Part shown: positions 1-8,299 of the stretch, piece after piece
How the letters are laid out: every line of letters begins with the position of its first letter
Numbering within the stretch: position 1 is the first letter of the stretch
Assembly: GCA_900555165.1 (NCBI GenBank)
Contig: USKE01000005.1
Span: 1-20,350 of the forward strand
Reading direction: 5' to 3'
DNA length: 20,350 nt
Source of the DNA: an uncultured Porphyromonadaceae bacterium
GTDB taxonomy: Bacteria > Bacteroidota > Bacteroidia > Bacteroidales > Muribaculaceae
Notes under the pieces: generated by a model
The model's input: the letters and a program-made list of their open reading frames with translations, nothing else
The model's database searches: none
Told to the model about the DNA's origin: nothing
Made by a program: the position numbers and the translations under genes

Positions 1-312
1 TGGCTCAGCCATACCGTGGCCAAGAACGCGGCACTGTTGGGCGCGTCCATGACCGATTTCAGCACGGCCGTTGCCGGGCACCATGTGGGCGAGCTTTACG
101 GTATGGTGCAGCGGCAGGCGCTCGTAGTGTCGATGAAAGAGATCTACGGCTGGCTGCTGATCATCGCCCTGGTTTCAGTGGCTGTGATCGCCGTGAGCTA
201 CGGGCCGATGCGCCCGTGGGCCATCTTCCCCAAATGGCGCACGATACGCCGTGCCATCCGGTCGCTGGTGCGCCACGAGGAGCGCGAGCGTGAAACCGGT
301 ATGCTATCATGA
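1..312 (+). CDS. C-terminal fragment of a polytopic membrane transporter (probably MFS)
   Basis: The reading frame is open from base 1 to the TGA at 310-312, so the gene begins outside the window and only about 103 residues are visible. The fragment has a short amphipathic stretch (TDFSTAVAGHHVGELYGMV), one clear transmembrane helix (YGWLLIIALVSVAVIAVSYG) and a basic cytoplasmic tail rich in Arg (WRTIRRAIRSLVRHEERE). This is what the end of a 12- or 14-helix transporter looks like, and the Gln-Arg-Gln-Ala then KEIYGW pattern before the last helix resembles the end of Bacteroidota drug/proton antiporters of the major facilitator superfamily. I cannot see any substrate-determining part. No GTG or ATG inside the window should be taken as its start. 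It converges on the polysaccharide locus and shares the terminator region at 523-552. Confidence 0.5.
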   Translation, partial: WLSHTVAKNAALLGASMTDFSTAVAGHHVGELYGMVQRQALVVSMKEIYGWLLIIALVSVAVIAVSYGPMRPWAIFPKWRTIRRAIRSLVRHEERERETGMLS

Positions 313-370
313 CTCCGGCAATATAATAAAGTTGGTATCAGCCTGTGTAAATGACTGTCTGGCAACGGTA

Positions 371-500
371 GGAGGCTGTTGCGGTTGTCGTCTAATTTGT
401 AGGGACATCGCTTTGCGATGTTTAGCTGGATATCAGCATGATAGCCTAACATGCCAAAGGCATGTCCCTACAATTCGAGGAGTTCTGCAACACCCTCTTT
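371..500. repeat. REP/MITE-like inverted-repeat element
   Basis: A 12-bp perfect inverted repeat, TTGTAGGGACAT (398-409) and ATGTCCCTACAA (462-473), encloses about 52 bases. Each arm carries its own small palindrome: ACATCG-CTTTG-CGATGT around 405-421 and ACATGCC-AAA-GGCATGT at 450-466. Similarity extends outward imperfectly: TGTTGC lies near 378-383 and its complement GCAACA lies at 487-492. No open frame in it looks like a protein. Such short structured non-coding repeats are typical of REP or MITE elements, which occur in many genomic copies. A second copy is not present in this window, so mobility is inference. Confidence 0.55.
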
Positions 501-522
501 CCGTTTACGTCATTATATAAAA

Positions 523-552
523 GAAGGCCCGGGGCGTGCGCTCCGGGCCTTC
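523..552 (-). terminator. Intrinsic terminator of the polysaccharide locus
   Basis: A 10-bp GC-rich perfect stem (GAAGGCCCGG / CCGGGCCTTC) has a 10-nt loop that can pair further. Read on the - strand it is followed by TTTTATATAA, a proper U-rich tail. It lies 43-72 bases past the stop of the GH3 gene. A smaller hairpin (AGCCCT-GATG-AGGGCT, 565-580) sits between the stop and this terminator. On the + strand the stem is not followed by a T run, so it mainly ends leftward transcription. Confidence 0.8.
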
Positions 553-594
553 GGCTTCTATGTTAGCCCTGATGAGGGCTGAAAGCTACCTTTT

Positions 595-2829
595 TTAATT
601 TACAGTGAAAGGTACCTTTGAATGTATGTCGCGGCTTGACGAGCCCACGAGGGCCTCGAATTTGCCCGGCTCAACCACCCACTGGTGCTTGTCGGCATCG
701 AAGTAGCTGAGGGCGTCGCGCGAAATGGTAAATTTCACTTCGGCGGTCTCGCCCGGTTTCAGCGATACTTTCTTGAACCCTTTCAGCTCCTTGACGGGGC
801 GGTCAATGGTCGATTTCAGGTCTGAGATGTAGAGCTGCACCACCTCTTTACCCTCGCGGTCGCCCACGTTGGTGACGGGAACGGTGACGGTGAAGGTGTC
901 GTCGGCCGAGCCGGCGTTTTTGTCAATGGTGGCTTTGCCGTATTTGAATTCAGTGTAGCTGAGACCGTGACCGAAGGGGAAGGTGGGTTTCAGCTTGTTT
1001 TTGTCGATAAAGCGGTAGCCCACGTAGATGCCTTCGTTGTAGGGCATGTCCATGACCTCGTTGCCGAGCTTGTCGATGGCAGGGTGACCGGGATATTCGC
1101 CCAGCTTGTGCGCGCCGCACTGGTCGAGTGTGGCGTAGTAGGTGTAGGGGAGCTTGCCGCTGGGGTTGACCTCGCCGGTGAGCACGTCGGCCAAGGCGTT
1201 GCCGGTCTCGTTGCCGAGATACCACGCCTGCATGATCGATTTCACTTTGCCGGTCCAGGGCATTGCCACGCCGGTGCCGCTGATGTTGATGACGGCGATG
1301 TTGGGGTTGGCGGCGGCGATGGCCTCGATGAGCTCGTTCTGGCCGTAGGGGAGGTCAAGCGACTCGCGGTCGGTGTCCTCGCAGTCCTGGTGGTTGCTCT
1401 TGTTGAGGCCGCCGAAGAAGAGCACGATGTCGGCGTCTTTGGCCACGCGCACGGCCTCGTCACGCAGTTCCTCGGGCGAACGGGGGTCGTCGAGGTTCTG
1501 GCCGGTGACAACACCGTTGTATTCGCCGGTGGGGTCACCAACGTAGCCGCGGGCGTAAACGATGTCTGCCTTGTCGCCGATACGGCTCTTGAGGCCGTCG
1601 AGCGGAGTAATCTCGTAACGGGCCTTGAGCGACGACGAACCGCCGCCTACAGTCATCATCTTTATGGCGTTCTCGCCGATGACGGCAATCTTCTTCTTCC
1701 CGTCGAGGTTGAGCGGCAGCAGGTTGTCGCGGTTCTGGAGCAGTACCACACCGTCGGCGCCGATTTCGCGGCAGGCGCGCACATGCTCGTCAGAGCCCAT
1801 CGAGCCGAAAGGACGGTTGCGGTCCATGGCGGTACGCAGTGTCAGGCGCAGTACGCGGCGCACCTTGTCGTCGAGTTCGGTGGTGCTGTAAGTGCCGTCC
1901 TGAATACCATTGAGGTAGGGGTTGGCCAGGAAGTAGTTGTCGTATGCGTTCGAGGCACCGTTCGAGAGGCCGTTGGTCCACGAGCCGAACTCCATGTCGA
2001 GGCCGCCCGAGACGGCGGTACGGGTGTCGTGCACGGCACCCCAGTCTGAGATCACGGCGCCGTCCCAGCCCCATTCACCCTTCAGGATGTCGTTCATCAG
2101 TATGGGGTTATAGCTGGCGTGTTCGCCGCGGAAAAGGTTGTAGCCACCCATGAACGACCAGGCGTCGCCCTCCTGTGCGGCGGCTTTGAAACCGGGCAGG
2201 TAGATTTCGTAGAGCGTGCGGTCATCGACGATAGGGTTGGATGTGTGGCGGTTGATTTCGTTGTTGTTGAGGGCGAAATGCTTTACGCATGCGGCCACGC
2301 CGTTGCTCTGCACACCCTGAACATAGGGAACCACCATCTGCGAGGTGAGGTAGGGGTCTTCGCCCATGTACTCGAAGTTGCGGCCGTTGAGCGGTGTGCG
2401 GTATATGTTGATGCCGGGGCCGAGGATCACGCTCTTGTTGCGGTAACGAGCCTCAGCGCCGATGCTTTTGCCGTAGAGATGTGCCATTTCCGGATCCCAG
2501 GTGGCGGCCAGGGCTGTTAGCGACGGGAATGCCGTGCACGAGTCGTTGGTCCACTTGGCCTGCTCCCATTCGTCCCAGAGCACCTCGGGGCGCACGCCCA
2601 TCGGGCCGTCGGTACACCAGATTTCAGGTATGCCGAGACGCGGCACACCGGGGGCGCTGAATTTGGACTGTGCGTGGATAATGTTGATTTTCTCTTTAAG
2701 CGTCATGCGCTTCAGGGCATCCTCGACTCGTTCCTCAATCGGTTTTGTGTCGTCGAGATATACCGGTGTGTCGGCAAAGACAGAAGTTGTCGCCAATAAC
2801 AGGGGCAATCCCAGAAGAAATTTTTTCAT
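595..2829 (-). CDS. Glycoside hydrolase family 3 beta-glucosidase
   Basis: 744 residues with a signal peptide (cleavage near Ala19) and no lipobox, so it is predicted to be periplasmic. The GH3 TIM-barrel domain covers about residues 30-340: GRNFEYMGEDPYL at 149-161, the substrate-binding KHF motif at 183-185 and the nucleophile Asp262 in VISDWG. The alpha/beta sandwich domain covers about 355-560. Glu484, just before TDRESLDLP, is the probable acid/base. A fibronectin-III-like domain (about 645-735) ends the protein. The architecture and length are those of complete beta-glucosidases such as BglX. It is the last gene of the locus, 219 bases after the glycan-binding protein, and is followed by a strong terminator. 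The inferred role is release of glucose from beta-gluco-oligosaccharides imported by SusCD, probably beta-1,6-linked from the context. Linkage specificity cannot be read from the sequence. Confidence 0.93.
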   Translation of the reverse strand: MKKFLLGLPLLLATTSVFADTPVYLDDTKPIEERVEDALKRMTLKEKINIIHAQSKFSAPGVPRLGIPEIWCTDGPMGVRPEVLWDEWEQAKWTNDSCTAFPSLTALAATWDPEMAHLYGKSIGAEARYRNKSVILGPGINIYRTPLNGRNFEYMGEDPYLTSQMVVPYVQGVQSNGVAACVKHFALNNNEINRHTSNPIVDDRTLYEIYLPGFKAAAQEGDAWSFMGGYNLFRGEHASYNPILMNDILKGEWGWDGAVISDWGAVHDTRTAVSGGLDMEFGSWTNGLSNGASNAYDNYFLANPYLNGIQDGTYSTTELDDKVRRVLRLTLRTAMDRNRPFGSMGSDEHVRACREIGADGVVLLQNRDNLLPLNLDGKKKIAVIGENAIKMMTVGGGSSSLKARYEITPLDGLKSRIGDKADIVYARGYVGDPTGEYNGVVTGQNLDDPRSPEELRDEAVRVAKDADIVLFFGGLNKSNHQDCEDTDRESLDLPYGQNELIEAIAAANPNIAVINISGTGVAMPWTGKVKSIMQAWYLGNETGNALADVLTGEVNPSGKLPYTYYATLDQCGAHKLGEYPGHPAIDKLGNEVMDMPYNEGIYVGYRFIDKNKLKPTFPFGHGLSYTEFKYGKATIDKNAGSADDTFTVTVPVTNVGDREGKEVVQLYISDLKSTIDRPVKELKGFKKVSLKPGETAEVKFTISRDALSYFDADKHQWVVEPGKFEALVGSSSRDIHSKVPFTVN

Positions 2830-2966
2830 GAAAAAGATCTGTATGAAAAGATAGATAATGCTGTAGTATCACAACGTATGCGAATGGCCATATATTGCGT
2901 GTGGCCATGCGTGTCGCGGGTAGTTTTCAGGTGGGTTTTAAAGAATCCAGGCAGGCTTTTAAAGTA

Positions 2967-3001
2967 TGGAGCCCGGAGGACTCGTGTCCCCCGGAACTCC
3001 A
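2967..3001 (-). promoter_or_regulatory. Intercistronic stem-loop between glycan-binding protein and GH3
   Basis: The arms GGAGCCCGGAGGAC and GTCCCCCGGAACTCC pair imperfectly around a TCGT loop, giving a stem of about 14 bp. It lies 48 bases past the stop of the glycan-binding gene. The - strand sequence after it (TACTTTAAAAG) is only weakly T-rich, so it could be a leaky terminator or a 3'-end stabilizing structure that lets GH3 be expressed at a different level. I see no clear promoter for GH3 in the rest of 2830-3048. Confidence 0.4.
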
Positions 3002-3048
3002 CTGCTTTACCTAAAACCTTATTGTATCTTTTGTACCTTGGACGGGGA

Positions 3049-5082
3049 TCAGAGTTTCACCATGGTTATGGTGCCGTTCTCGATGCCGCCGGTGAGGTCT
3101 ATTGTCACGCGGTATGTGGCGCCCTGCTCAAGCTGCACGCCGTCGGCCAGCTCGAAGTTGCCGGTGTTCTTGAGCAGCGATGCGGTGTCGCCTGCCATGC
3201 CGAGGGCACCCTGGCCGAACTCACCGCCCCAGCCGTTCTGGTGGAAGAACTTGAACGACAGGTAATCGTAGCGGTAGCGGTCGCCTGTCACCGAGCCGTG
3301 CTCGGGACCTGCTTTGCCGGTGAACTGGTAGACTTTGGGCGATACCTGTGCCAGACTGTAGGCTTTGCCGGGATCCCAGCCGAACTGCGAGTCGAGCGAG
3401 GGTGAGCCTACGCCCCAGCCCATCATGTAGAGGACGCCCGAACCGTCGGCCTGCAGGGTCATCTCTGAACCGTCGGCGTTGACCATCTGGGCCGAGAGAG
3501 TGCCGTTGAGCTTGTCGAGGATGACGTTGTAGTGGCCCGAAACGGGGAGGAACGTAATCTCGTAGGCATCTTCGTCGAAAGCGAAGAAGTCGGGGTCGTA
3601 ATAGAGGGCGTCAAGTTCGGTGAACTCGCGGAAGGTCAGTTTAGAACCCTGTGTCATCTCTATGACGGTAGAGTAGAGCGCGTTGTCGTTGGTAGACATC
3701 TTTTGGCCGTTGAGGTAGATCGGTTTCTCCTCGAACTGCTGCTCGCCCTGGAACTCGGTGGTGAGAATGGCGTCGTTGATGCCCTGTGTGAGATCCACGG
3801 TGATTACGTACACGCCGTTGTCCTGCAGGGTGACACCATCTTTCAGGAAGAGGTTGCCGTCGTCGTGGCCGTTGACTTCCTTGCCGGCACCCACGCCGAT
3901 GAGGTCAGACTGCGATACCAGGTTCTCGCTCTTGAGCTCGATGCCCCAGCCCATCTGGCCGAAGAACTTGAAGTTGATTGCGTCGGTGGCGATGGTCTTG
4001 CCGCCCACAACGGTAATCTGGTAAGTCTTCTCGCCTACGGGAGCCATGCATAGGGCGTTCTCGGTGGTCCAGCCCACAGCGTTCGACAGCGACGGATGGC
4101 CGATGCCTTCGCCGATAATCCAGAGGGCGCCTGTGCCGTCGTCGTTAAGCGTGGCGGGCTCAGTGCCGTTGAGCTTGTAGACGCGGAAATACTGGCGTTT
4201 GGTGTCGGCTATGATGCGGTAGTTGCCGCTATAGGCGTTGAATGTCAGCGAGCCGTCTTCGTTTTTGGTGAAGAAATCGGGGTCAATCCACCAGTCGCCG
4301 AAGTTGGGGAACCCGTCGGGGGTGATGAGGTCACCCTTGGAAAGGTTCAGGTCGATTTTCGAGGTGGTTTCGTCGATGGCCTCCAGCTGCTGGCCGTTGA
4401 GGCTGAGCACTACAAAGGGCGAGCCCTCGAAACTGAAGGTGTTGAACGAGATGGTGTAGCGGCCGGGTGCCGAGTTCGAGAAGGGAATCGAGCCTTCGAC
4501 GCCCGGTTTGATCTGGCTGTTCTCGTAGCCGAACACGATTTCCTGACCGTGCTCGCCGTATGCCGGTGCCACGATGACACCGCGCATTTCGGCGGGGAAA
4601 CGGTCGGTCATCGAGTACACGTATTTCTCGTCAGTGCGGTTCATCGTGTACTCGGTGCCGTCTTCGGCGCGGAAGATCAGCGACTCATAGTCGGGGTGAG
4701 TGATCTTGACAGTGTAGAACTGCTCCGTGGTGGTGAAGTGTATGTTCTGCAGGGTCAGGCGCAGGGTTGCCTCGCCGTCGGGGATGTTGGCGAGATAGGG
4801 AATCTCGATCTCGGCCTGGTAGTCGGCGCCGTTCTCTTTGGTGCGGATGACCTGCTCGGTCACCATCTCGTCGCCGAAGTAGAGCTCGGCATGGATTGTC
4901 GACAGGGGCACCTCGGCGTCAGATGCCTTTACGGTGAAGGTGAGCTTGTCGCCGAAACAGGCCTGGCCCAGATCGCCGGTCACGTTCATGACCGGATTGC
5001 CCGGAGCGTACTCCTCGTCGTTACATGCGGTCAGCATGGCTGCCGATGCGAACAACAGGGCAAGTGTCTTGATATATTTCAT
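3049..5082 (-). CDS. Surface glycan-binding lipoprotein (SusE/F-position) with tandem duplicated module
   Basis: 677 residues. The lipobox LTAC puts the lipidated cysteine at position 20, and it is followed by Asn-Asp-Glu-Glu, an acidic start typical of the Bacteroidota surface-export signal. Residues 25-130 look like an N-terminal beta-sandwich domain. The rest contains two tandem copies of one module: LNGQ at 228 and 457, DPDFF at 267 and 496, G-x-G-[IV]-G-x-PSL near 324 and 555, FKFF-x-Q-x-GWG near 371 and 610, and [VI]TxDLTxGI near 428 and 660. These modules resemble the DUF5121/DUF5125-type domains of SusE-position proteins, an assignment made from memory. It lies 44 bases after the GH30 gene and is surely co-transcribed with it. 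The inferred role is binding of the target glucan at the cell surface. The conserved aromatic residues (GW at 337-338 and 568-569, GWG at 378-380 and 617-619) are candidates for sugar stacking. Confidence 0.8.
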   Translation of the reverse strand: MKYIKTLALLFASAAMLTACNDEEYAPGNPVMNVTGDLGQACFGDKLTFTVKASDAEVPLSTIHAELYFGDEMVTEQVIRTKENGADYQAEIEIPYLANIPDGEATLRLTLQNIHFTTTEQFYTVKITHPDYESLIFRAEDGTEYTMNRTDEKYVYSMTDRFPAEMRGVIVAPAYGEHGQEIVFGYENSQIKPGVEGSIPFSNSAPGRYTISFNTFSFEGSPFVVLSLNGQQLEAIDETTSKIDLNLSKGDLITPDGFPNFGDWWIDPDFFTKNEDGSLTFNAYSGNYRIIADTKRQYFRVYKLNGTEPATLNDDGTGALWIIGEGIGHPSLSNAVGWTTENALCMAPVGEKTYQITVVGGKTIATDAINFKFFGQMGWGIELKSENLVSQSDLIGVGAGKEVNGHDDGNLFLKDGVTLQDNGVYVITVDLTQGINDAILTTEFQGEQQFEEKPIYLNGQKMSTNDNALYSTVIEMTQGSKLTFREFTELDALYYDPDFFAFDEDAYEITFLPVSGHYNVILDKLNGTLSAQMVNADGSEMTLQADGSGVLYMMGWGVGSPSLDSQFGWDPGKAYSLAQVSPKVYQFTGKAGPEHGSVTGDRYRYDYLSFKFFHQNGWGGEFGQGALGMAGDTASLLKNTGNFELADGVQLEQGATYRVTIDLTGGIENGTITMVKL

Positions 5083-5126
5083 GTGGATGAATTTCTAAAA
5101 GTTGTGATGAACGGTGGGTATAGGAG

Positions 5127-6647
5127 TTACTTCCACGACAGCGATACGGCGCTGCGGGCCGGAACGGTGACGGGGAAGTGGTGGGTGCCGTCGTCGAGAG
5201 TCACCTTGATCTCCTCTGACTTGGCATTGCTCATTACCACGGCATACGAGTTGTCGGGGTTCTTGAAGGCCGAGTAGGTGAGGCCGTTGGTCGAGAAACC
5301 GGTGGTTCCGATACGCACGGCATCGGGTTTTACAACGCTCGACATGTGGGCGATGATGTAGTAGTGCGAGTTGCGGGTCAGCGTGGTGTAGTCGCGGCTG
5401 ATGTCAACAGCACCGTAGCATGTCTGGCAGCCGCCGGGGCGGTTGGGGCCGAGATCCTCGTCAAGCATCAGGTTCCACACAATCACGCCCTTGCACCAGC
5501 GGTTAACGGTGCCGAGAGCTACCTGCTCCATGTCGTCGATGAGGCGGGTGGCCAGGTTGCGGCCATCGTTCCAGGTGCCGATTGATGTCTCGGTGAACAC
5601 GAGATCCATGCCGGGAGCGGCATTGTGAACGACTTTCAGCTCATCCTTGTCACCGCCGTAATTGTGGTATGCGGCGCCGGCGAGGTACTGTTTCGCATCG
5701 GCATCCTCATAGATTTTGGTGGGATAGCCCTTCTGCGAGTCGATGTTGTCGTAGTTGTAATTGTGGTCGAAAGCATAGATCTTGGTGTCGAGACCGGCTT
5801 TCTTCAGGGCGGGGCCCAGGCCGTTCTTCACGAAGTCACGCTCTTCCTCCCAGCCCATGTACATCGAGGCGCTGTTGCCGCGGTTGAGGGGCTCGTTCTG
5901 GGGGGTCACAGAGTAGATCTTGATGCCGTTGTCGGCCATGGCCTTGATCCATTTGGCGAAATACTCGCCGTAGTCGGCATAGTATCTGGGGTTGAGGTAG
6001 CCGCCTTTCCAGCGCGACTCGGCAGTGTTCTTGTTCTCCCAGTCGTGGAACAGTTTCATCCAGCGCGGGGCGGTCCAGGGGGTGCCCATGATCTTGAGGT
6101 TCGGATTCACGGCAAGAATCTCCTTGAGGATGGGAATCACATACTGTGTCTCCTCAGATGTAAGGGCGAAGTTCTCGATACCCTCCTTGTCGCAGCAGGT
6201 GTATTCGCTCAGCGAGAAGTCGCTGCAGCCGATAGAGATACGCACGTAGCTGAAACCGAAACCCTTCTCGGGCGAGAATGTTGTCTCAAGGAACTCCTTG
6301 CGGTCTTCGGGTTTCATCTTGAGCAGGTTGTAGCAGGTCGAGCCTGTCACGGCCACGCCGAAACCGTCCATGGTCTGGAATTCCTCGGAGGGCATGAGCT
6401 TTATGGTCGAGGGCGACATGTTGTCGCGTGTACTGAAATCGATCCACGACTCCTTGAGATCCTGCGAGCGGTTGGATGTGGTGGTGATCACGCGCACGTC
6501 GCCTGAAGTCGGAGTTTCGGGAGTCTCGGGGGCGGGAGGCAGAGGTCCCGGTTTGTCGTCGCCGCACGAGCTGAGAGCGAGCGCGCCGGCAGAGAGAGCT
6601 GAGGCTATGAAAAGTCTGTAATTCATTGTCATGTTTTTCTTATTCAT
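5127..6647 (-). CDS. Glycoside hydrolase family 30 lipoprotein, probable endo-beta-1,6-glucanase
   Basis: 506 residues. The lipobox LSSC places the lipid anchor at Cys28 (Met6 or Met8 could also be the start). It is followed by Gly-Asp-Asp-Lys and a Pro/Thr-rich linker (about 33-48), so the enzyme is probably displayed on the outer surface. The GH30 (beta/alpha)8 barrel with its beta side domain occupies about 50-506. Glu252 in VTPQNEPL is the acid/base and Glu353 in LVFTETSIGTW is the nucleophile; the DGFGVAVTGS start and GTPWTAPRWMK are family hallmarks. The C-terminal strands return to the side domain. GH30 includes glucosylceramidases, xylanases and beta-1,6-glucanases. The subfamily-3-like sequence and the locus order favour cleavage of beta-1,6-glucan, which is inference. 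It sits 101 bases after susD. Confidence 0.88.
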   Translation of the reverse strand: MNKKNMTMNYRLFIASALSAGALALSSCGDDKPGPLPPAPETPETPTSGDVRVITTTSNRSQDLKESWIDFSTRDNMSPSTIKLMPSEEFQTMDGFGVAVTGSTCYNLLKMKPEDRKEFLETTFSPEKGFGFSYVRISIGCSDFSLSEYTCCDKEGIENFALTSEETQYVIPILKEILAVNPNLKIMGTPWTAPRWMKLFHDWENKNTAESRWKGGYLNPRYYADYGEYFAKWIKAMADNGIKIYSVTPQNEPLNRGNSASMYMGWEEERDFVKNGLGPALKKAGLDTKIYAFDHNYNYDNIDSQKGYPTKIYEDADAKQYLAGAAYHNYGGDKDELKVVHNAAPGMDLVFTETSIGTWNDGRNLATRLIDDMEQVALGTVNRWCKGVIVWNLMLDEDLGPNRPGGCQTCYGAVDISRDYTTLTRNSHYYIIAHMSSVVKPDAVRIGTTGFSTNGLTYSAFKNPDNSYAVVMSNAKSEEIKVTLDDGTHHFPVTVPARSAVSLSWK

Positions 6648-6654
6648 ATAAGTA

Positions 6655-6730
6655 ACTGCCGGAAATGCAATTTATTGGGCCGTTTGATTTAATTAAGCCA
6701 TGTAGCCGGAAATTAACATTTCCGTGCAGT
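6655..6730 (-). promoter_or_regulatory. Inverted repeat in the SusD-GH30 gap
   Basis: ACTGCCGGAAATG (6655-6667) and CATTTCCGTGCAGT (6717-6730) are complementary apart from one extra base. They enclose 49 AT-rich bases and fill most of the 101-base gap. There is no T run after the stem in the direction of transcription. It may be an mRNA processing or stability structure separating the highly expressed SusCD part from the enzyme part; this is inference. Confidence 0.35.
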
Positions 6731-6748
6731 CACTCATATAGGGTATGA

Positions 6749-8284
6749 TCAATAACCGGGGTTCTGTTTCACGTTGGGGTTGGTGTCGAGCACGCTCTGC
6801 GGGATGGGCAGCAGATACGAGTTGGCCGAGAAGGGCACTGCTATGGGCAGACGGCCCGGGTCGTTGCGCTGTGCGGCGGCCATGGTCTCCTCAAGGATGT
6901 CGAGGCGCACCAGGTCATACCAGCGCTCGCCCTCGCAGGCCAGCTCCAGACGGCGCTCGTTCACGTAGGCCTGGAACAGGCTCTCCTTATTGGCTTTCTC
7001 TGCTGCGGTGAGCTTGGCCACGCCGGCGCGGGTGCGGATCTGGTCGATGATGTCGGCGGCGCCCTGCAGGTCGGTGTTCGGGCCCATGAGCAGAGCCTCG
7101 GCCTTGAGCAGGAGCACGTCGTCGTAGCGCAGGAAGTAGATGTTGCTGAACTCAGAGTGTACCTTGAACATGAAGGCGTAGTTGTCAGAGGGGTAGTAGT
7201 TGCTCCAGGGGCATTCGTAGTAGACCACGGTCTGCTCTTTGCGTTTCACGTCGCCAACCTTGTCGAAGGCGGCGATCAGGTCGCGAGAGGGGGTGATCCA
7301 CTTGGCCCATGAGAAACTGTTGTCCCAGTCGGCGTAGCGGCGACCGTACATCATGTCGGCCCAGTTGCCTGCGCCGGGGTAGTAGTGCAGCTCAAGGATT
7401 GACTCGGGGGTGTTCTGCTTGAGCATGGTGGCGGTGAAACCGTCTTTCACAGGGCCGTCGACGGCAAAGCAGTCAGCGTATTCGGGGTTGAGGGCGTAGC
7501 CGCGTGCAGTGAGCTGGTCAACGTACTCAATCACCTTGCCATAGTCGCGCACAGCTTTCTCGCAGTAGATTTTGGCGAGCAGGCCGCGTGCCACATCCTT
7601 GCTGAAACGGGTCTTGTCGCCGTTACCTTCGGGGGCGTAGCGCATGGCGTCGTCAAGGTCCTTGAGGATGTACTCGTATGCCTCGGCCTCGGTGTTCTGA
7701 GCGGGGAAATAGCTCTGGTAAGACTCCTCGATATTCTCTGAGGTGATGTCCTGCGGAATGGTGGTCACGATGGGAATGTTGCCCCACATGCGCACCATAC
7801 GGTACCAGATGAAAGCACGCATGATCTCGGCCTGGCCGCGCATCACGTTCACCTCGTCGGGGGTGAGGCTCTTGTCGCCCACCGACTCCACGCCGATGAT
7901 GAACTTGGTGCATTTCGCGGCCTGGAGCATGTAGTAGTCCCAGTCGCGGTTCACGCAGAGGGTGGTGCCGTTGAGGTCGTTGGTGGCGGGGTCGACCACC
8001 TCAGAGCCGGTGGTGCCGGCGTATGCGTTGTCGCTGTGCACGTCGCCGATGAGCAGCCAGTCGAGCTGCAGGAAGTTCTGGTTGCCGCGGAAGTCCTCGT
8101 AGAGCTGTGTGAGGGCGCTCTCGGCTTCGGCGCGGTTCTTGTAAACGGTCAGATCCTCGGGGTTGGTGATTTCCTCGCCCTGCGTGATGTCAGAGTAGTC
8201 ACTGACAGGCTCGTAGTCGAGGCCGCAGGAGGTGGCCATCAGGCCCAGGGCCGATATGCTGCTGATGATATATTTCAGTTTCAT
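6749..8284 (-). CDS. SusD/RagB family nutrient-binding outer membrane lipoprotein
   Basis: 511 residues, the usual SusD length. The lipobox ATSC places the anchor at Cys20. Family features are the N-terminal SusD-like helical region with AQAEIMRAFIWYRMVRMWGNIPIV (seen here as GQAEIMRAFIWYRMVRMW, about 150-170), TPR-like helices in the middle, YNEVRRLELACEGERWYDLVRL-type sequence (NERRLELACEGERWYDLVR) and the conserved ending NPNVKQNPGY. SusD acts as the hinged lid on the SusC barrel, binding glycan outside and passing it to the transporter. It begins 15 bases after the susC stop, so the two are translationally close. Substrate specificity is not visible from sequence alone. Confidence 0.95.
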   Translation of the reverse strand: MKLKYIISSISALGLMATSCGLDYEPVSDYSDITQGEEITNPEDLTVYKNRAEAESALTQLYEDFRGNQNFLQLDWLLIGDVHSDNAYAGTTGSEVVDPATNDLNGTTLCVNRDWDYYMLQAAKCTKFIIGVESVGDKSLTPDEVNVMRGQAEIMRAFIWYRMVRMWGNIPIVTTIPQDITSENIEESYQSYFPAQNTEAEAYEYILKDLDDAMRYAPEGNGDKTRFSKDVARGLLAKIYCEKAVRDYGKVIEYVDQLTARGYALNPEYADCFAVDGPVKDGFTATMLKQNTPESILELHYYPGAGNWADMMYGRRYADWDNSFSWAKWITPSRDLIAAFDKVGDVKRKEQTVVYYECPWSNYYPSDNYAFMFKVHSEFSNIYFLRYDDVLLLKAEALLMGPNTDLQGAADIIDQIRTRAGVAKLTAAEKANKESLFQAYVNERRLELACEGERWYDLVRLDILEETMAAAQRNDPGRLPIAVPFSANSYLLPIPQSVLDTNPNVKQNPGY

Positions 8285-8299
8285 GAGAGTTTGCTGATA

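Noticed and set aside
251..520. 89-residue + strand open frame after the transporter gene
   Set aside because: It overlaps the transporter's end out of frame and reads through the inverted-repeat element, with no domain or promoter.
967..2049. 360-residue open frame on the + strand opposite the GH3 gene
   Set aside because: Its product is a low-complexity Val/Gly/Ala-rich sequence produced by the codon bias of the GH3 gene on the other strand, which has clear catalytic motifs.
4096..5277. 393-residue + strand open frame across the binding-protein gene and the end of GH30
   Set aside because: Antisense shadow spanning two real genes, with no recognisable domain.
5625..6506. 293-residue + strand open frame opposite GH30
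   Set aside because: Antisense shadow of a gene with clear GH30 active-site motifs.
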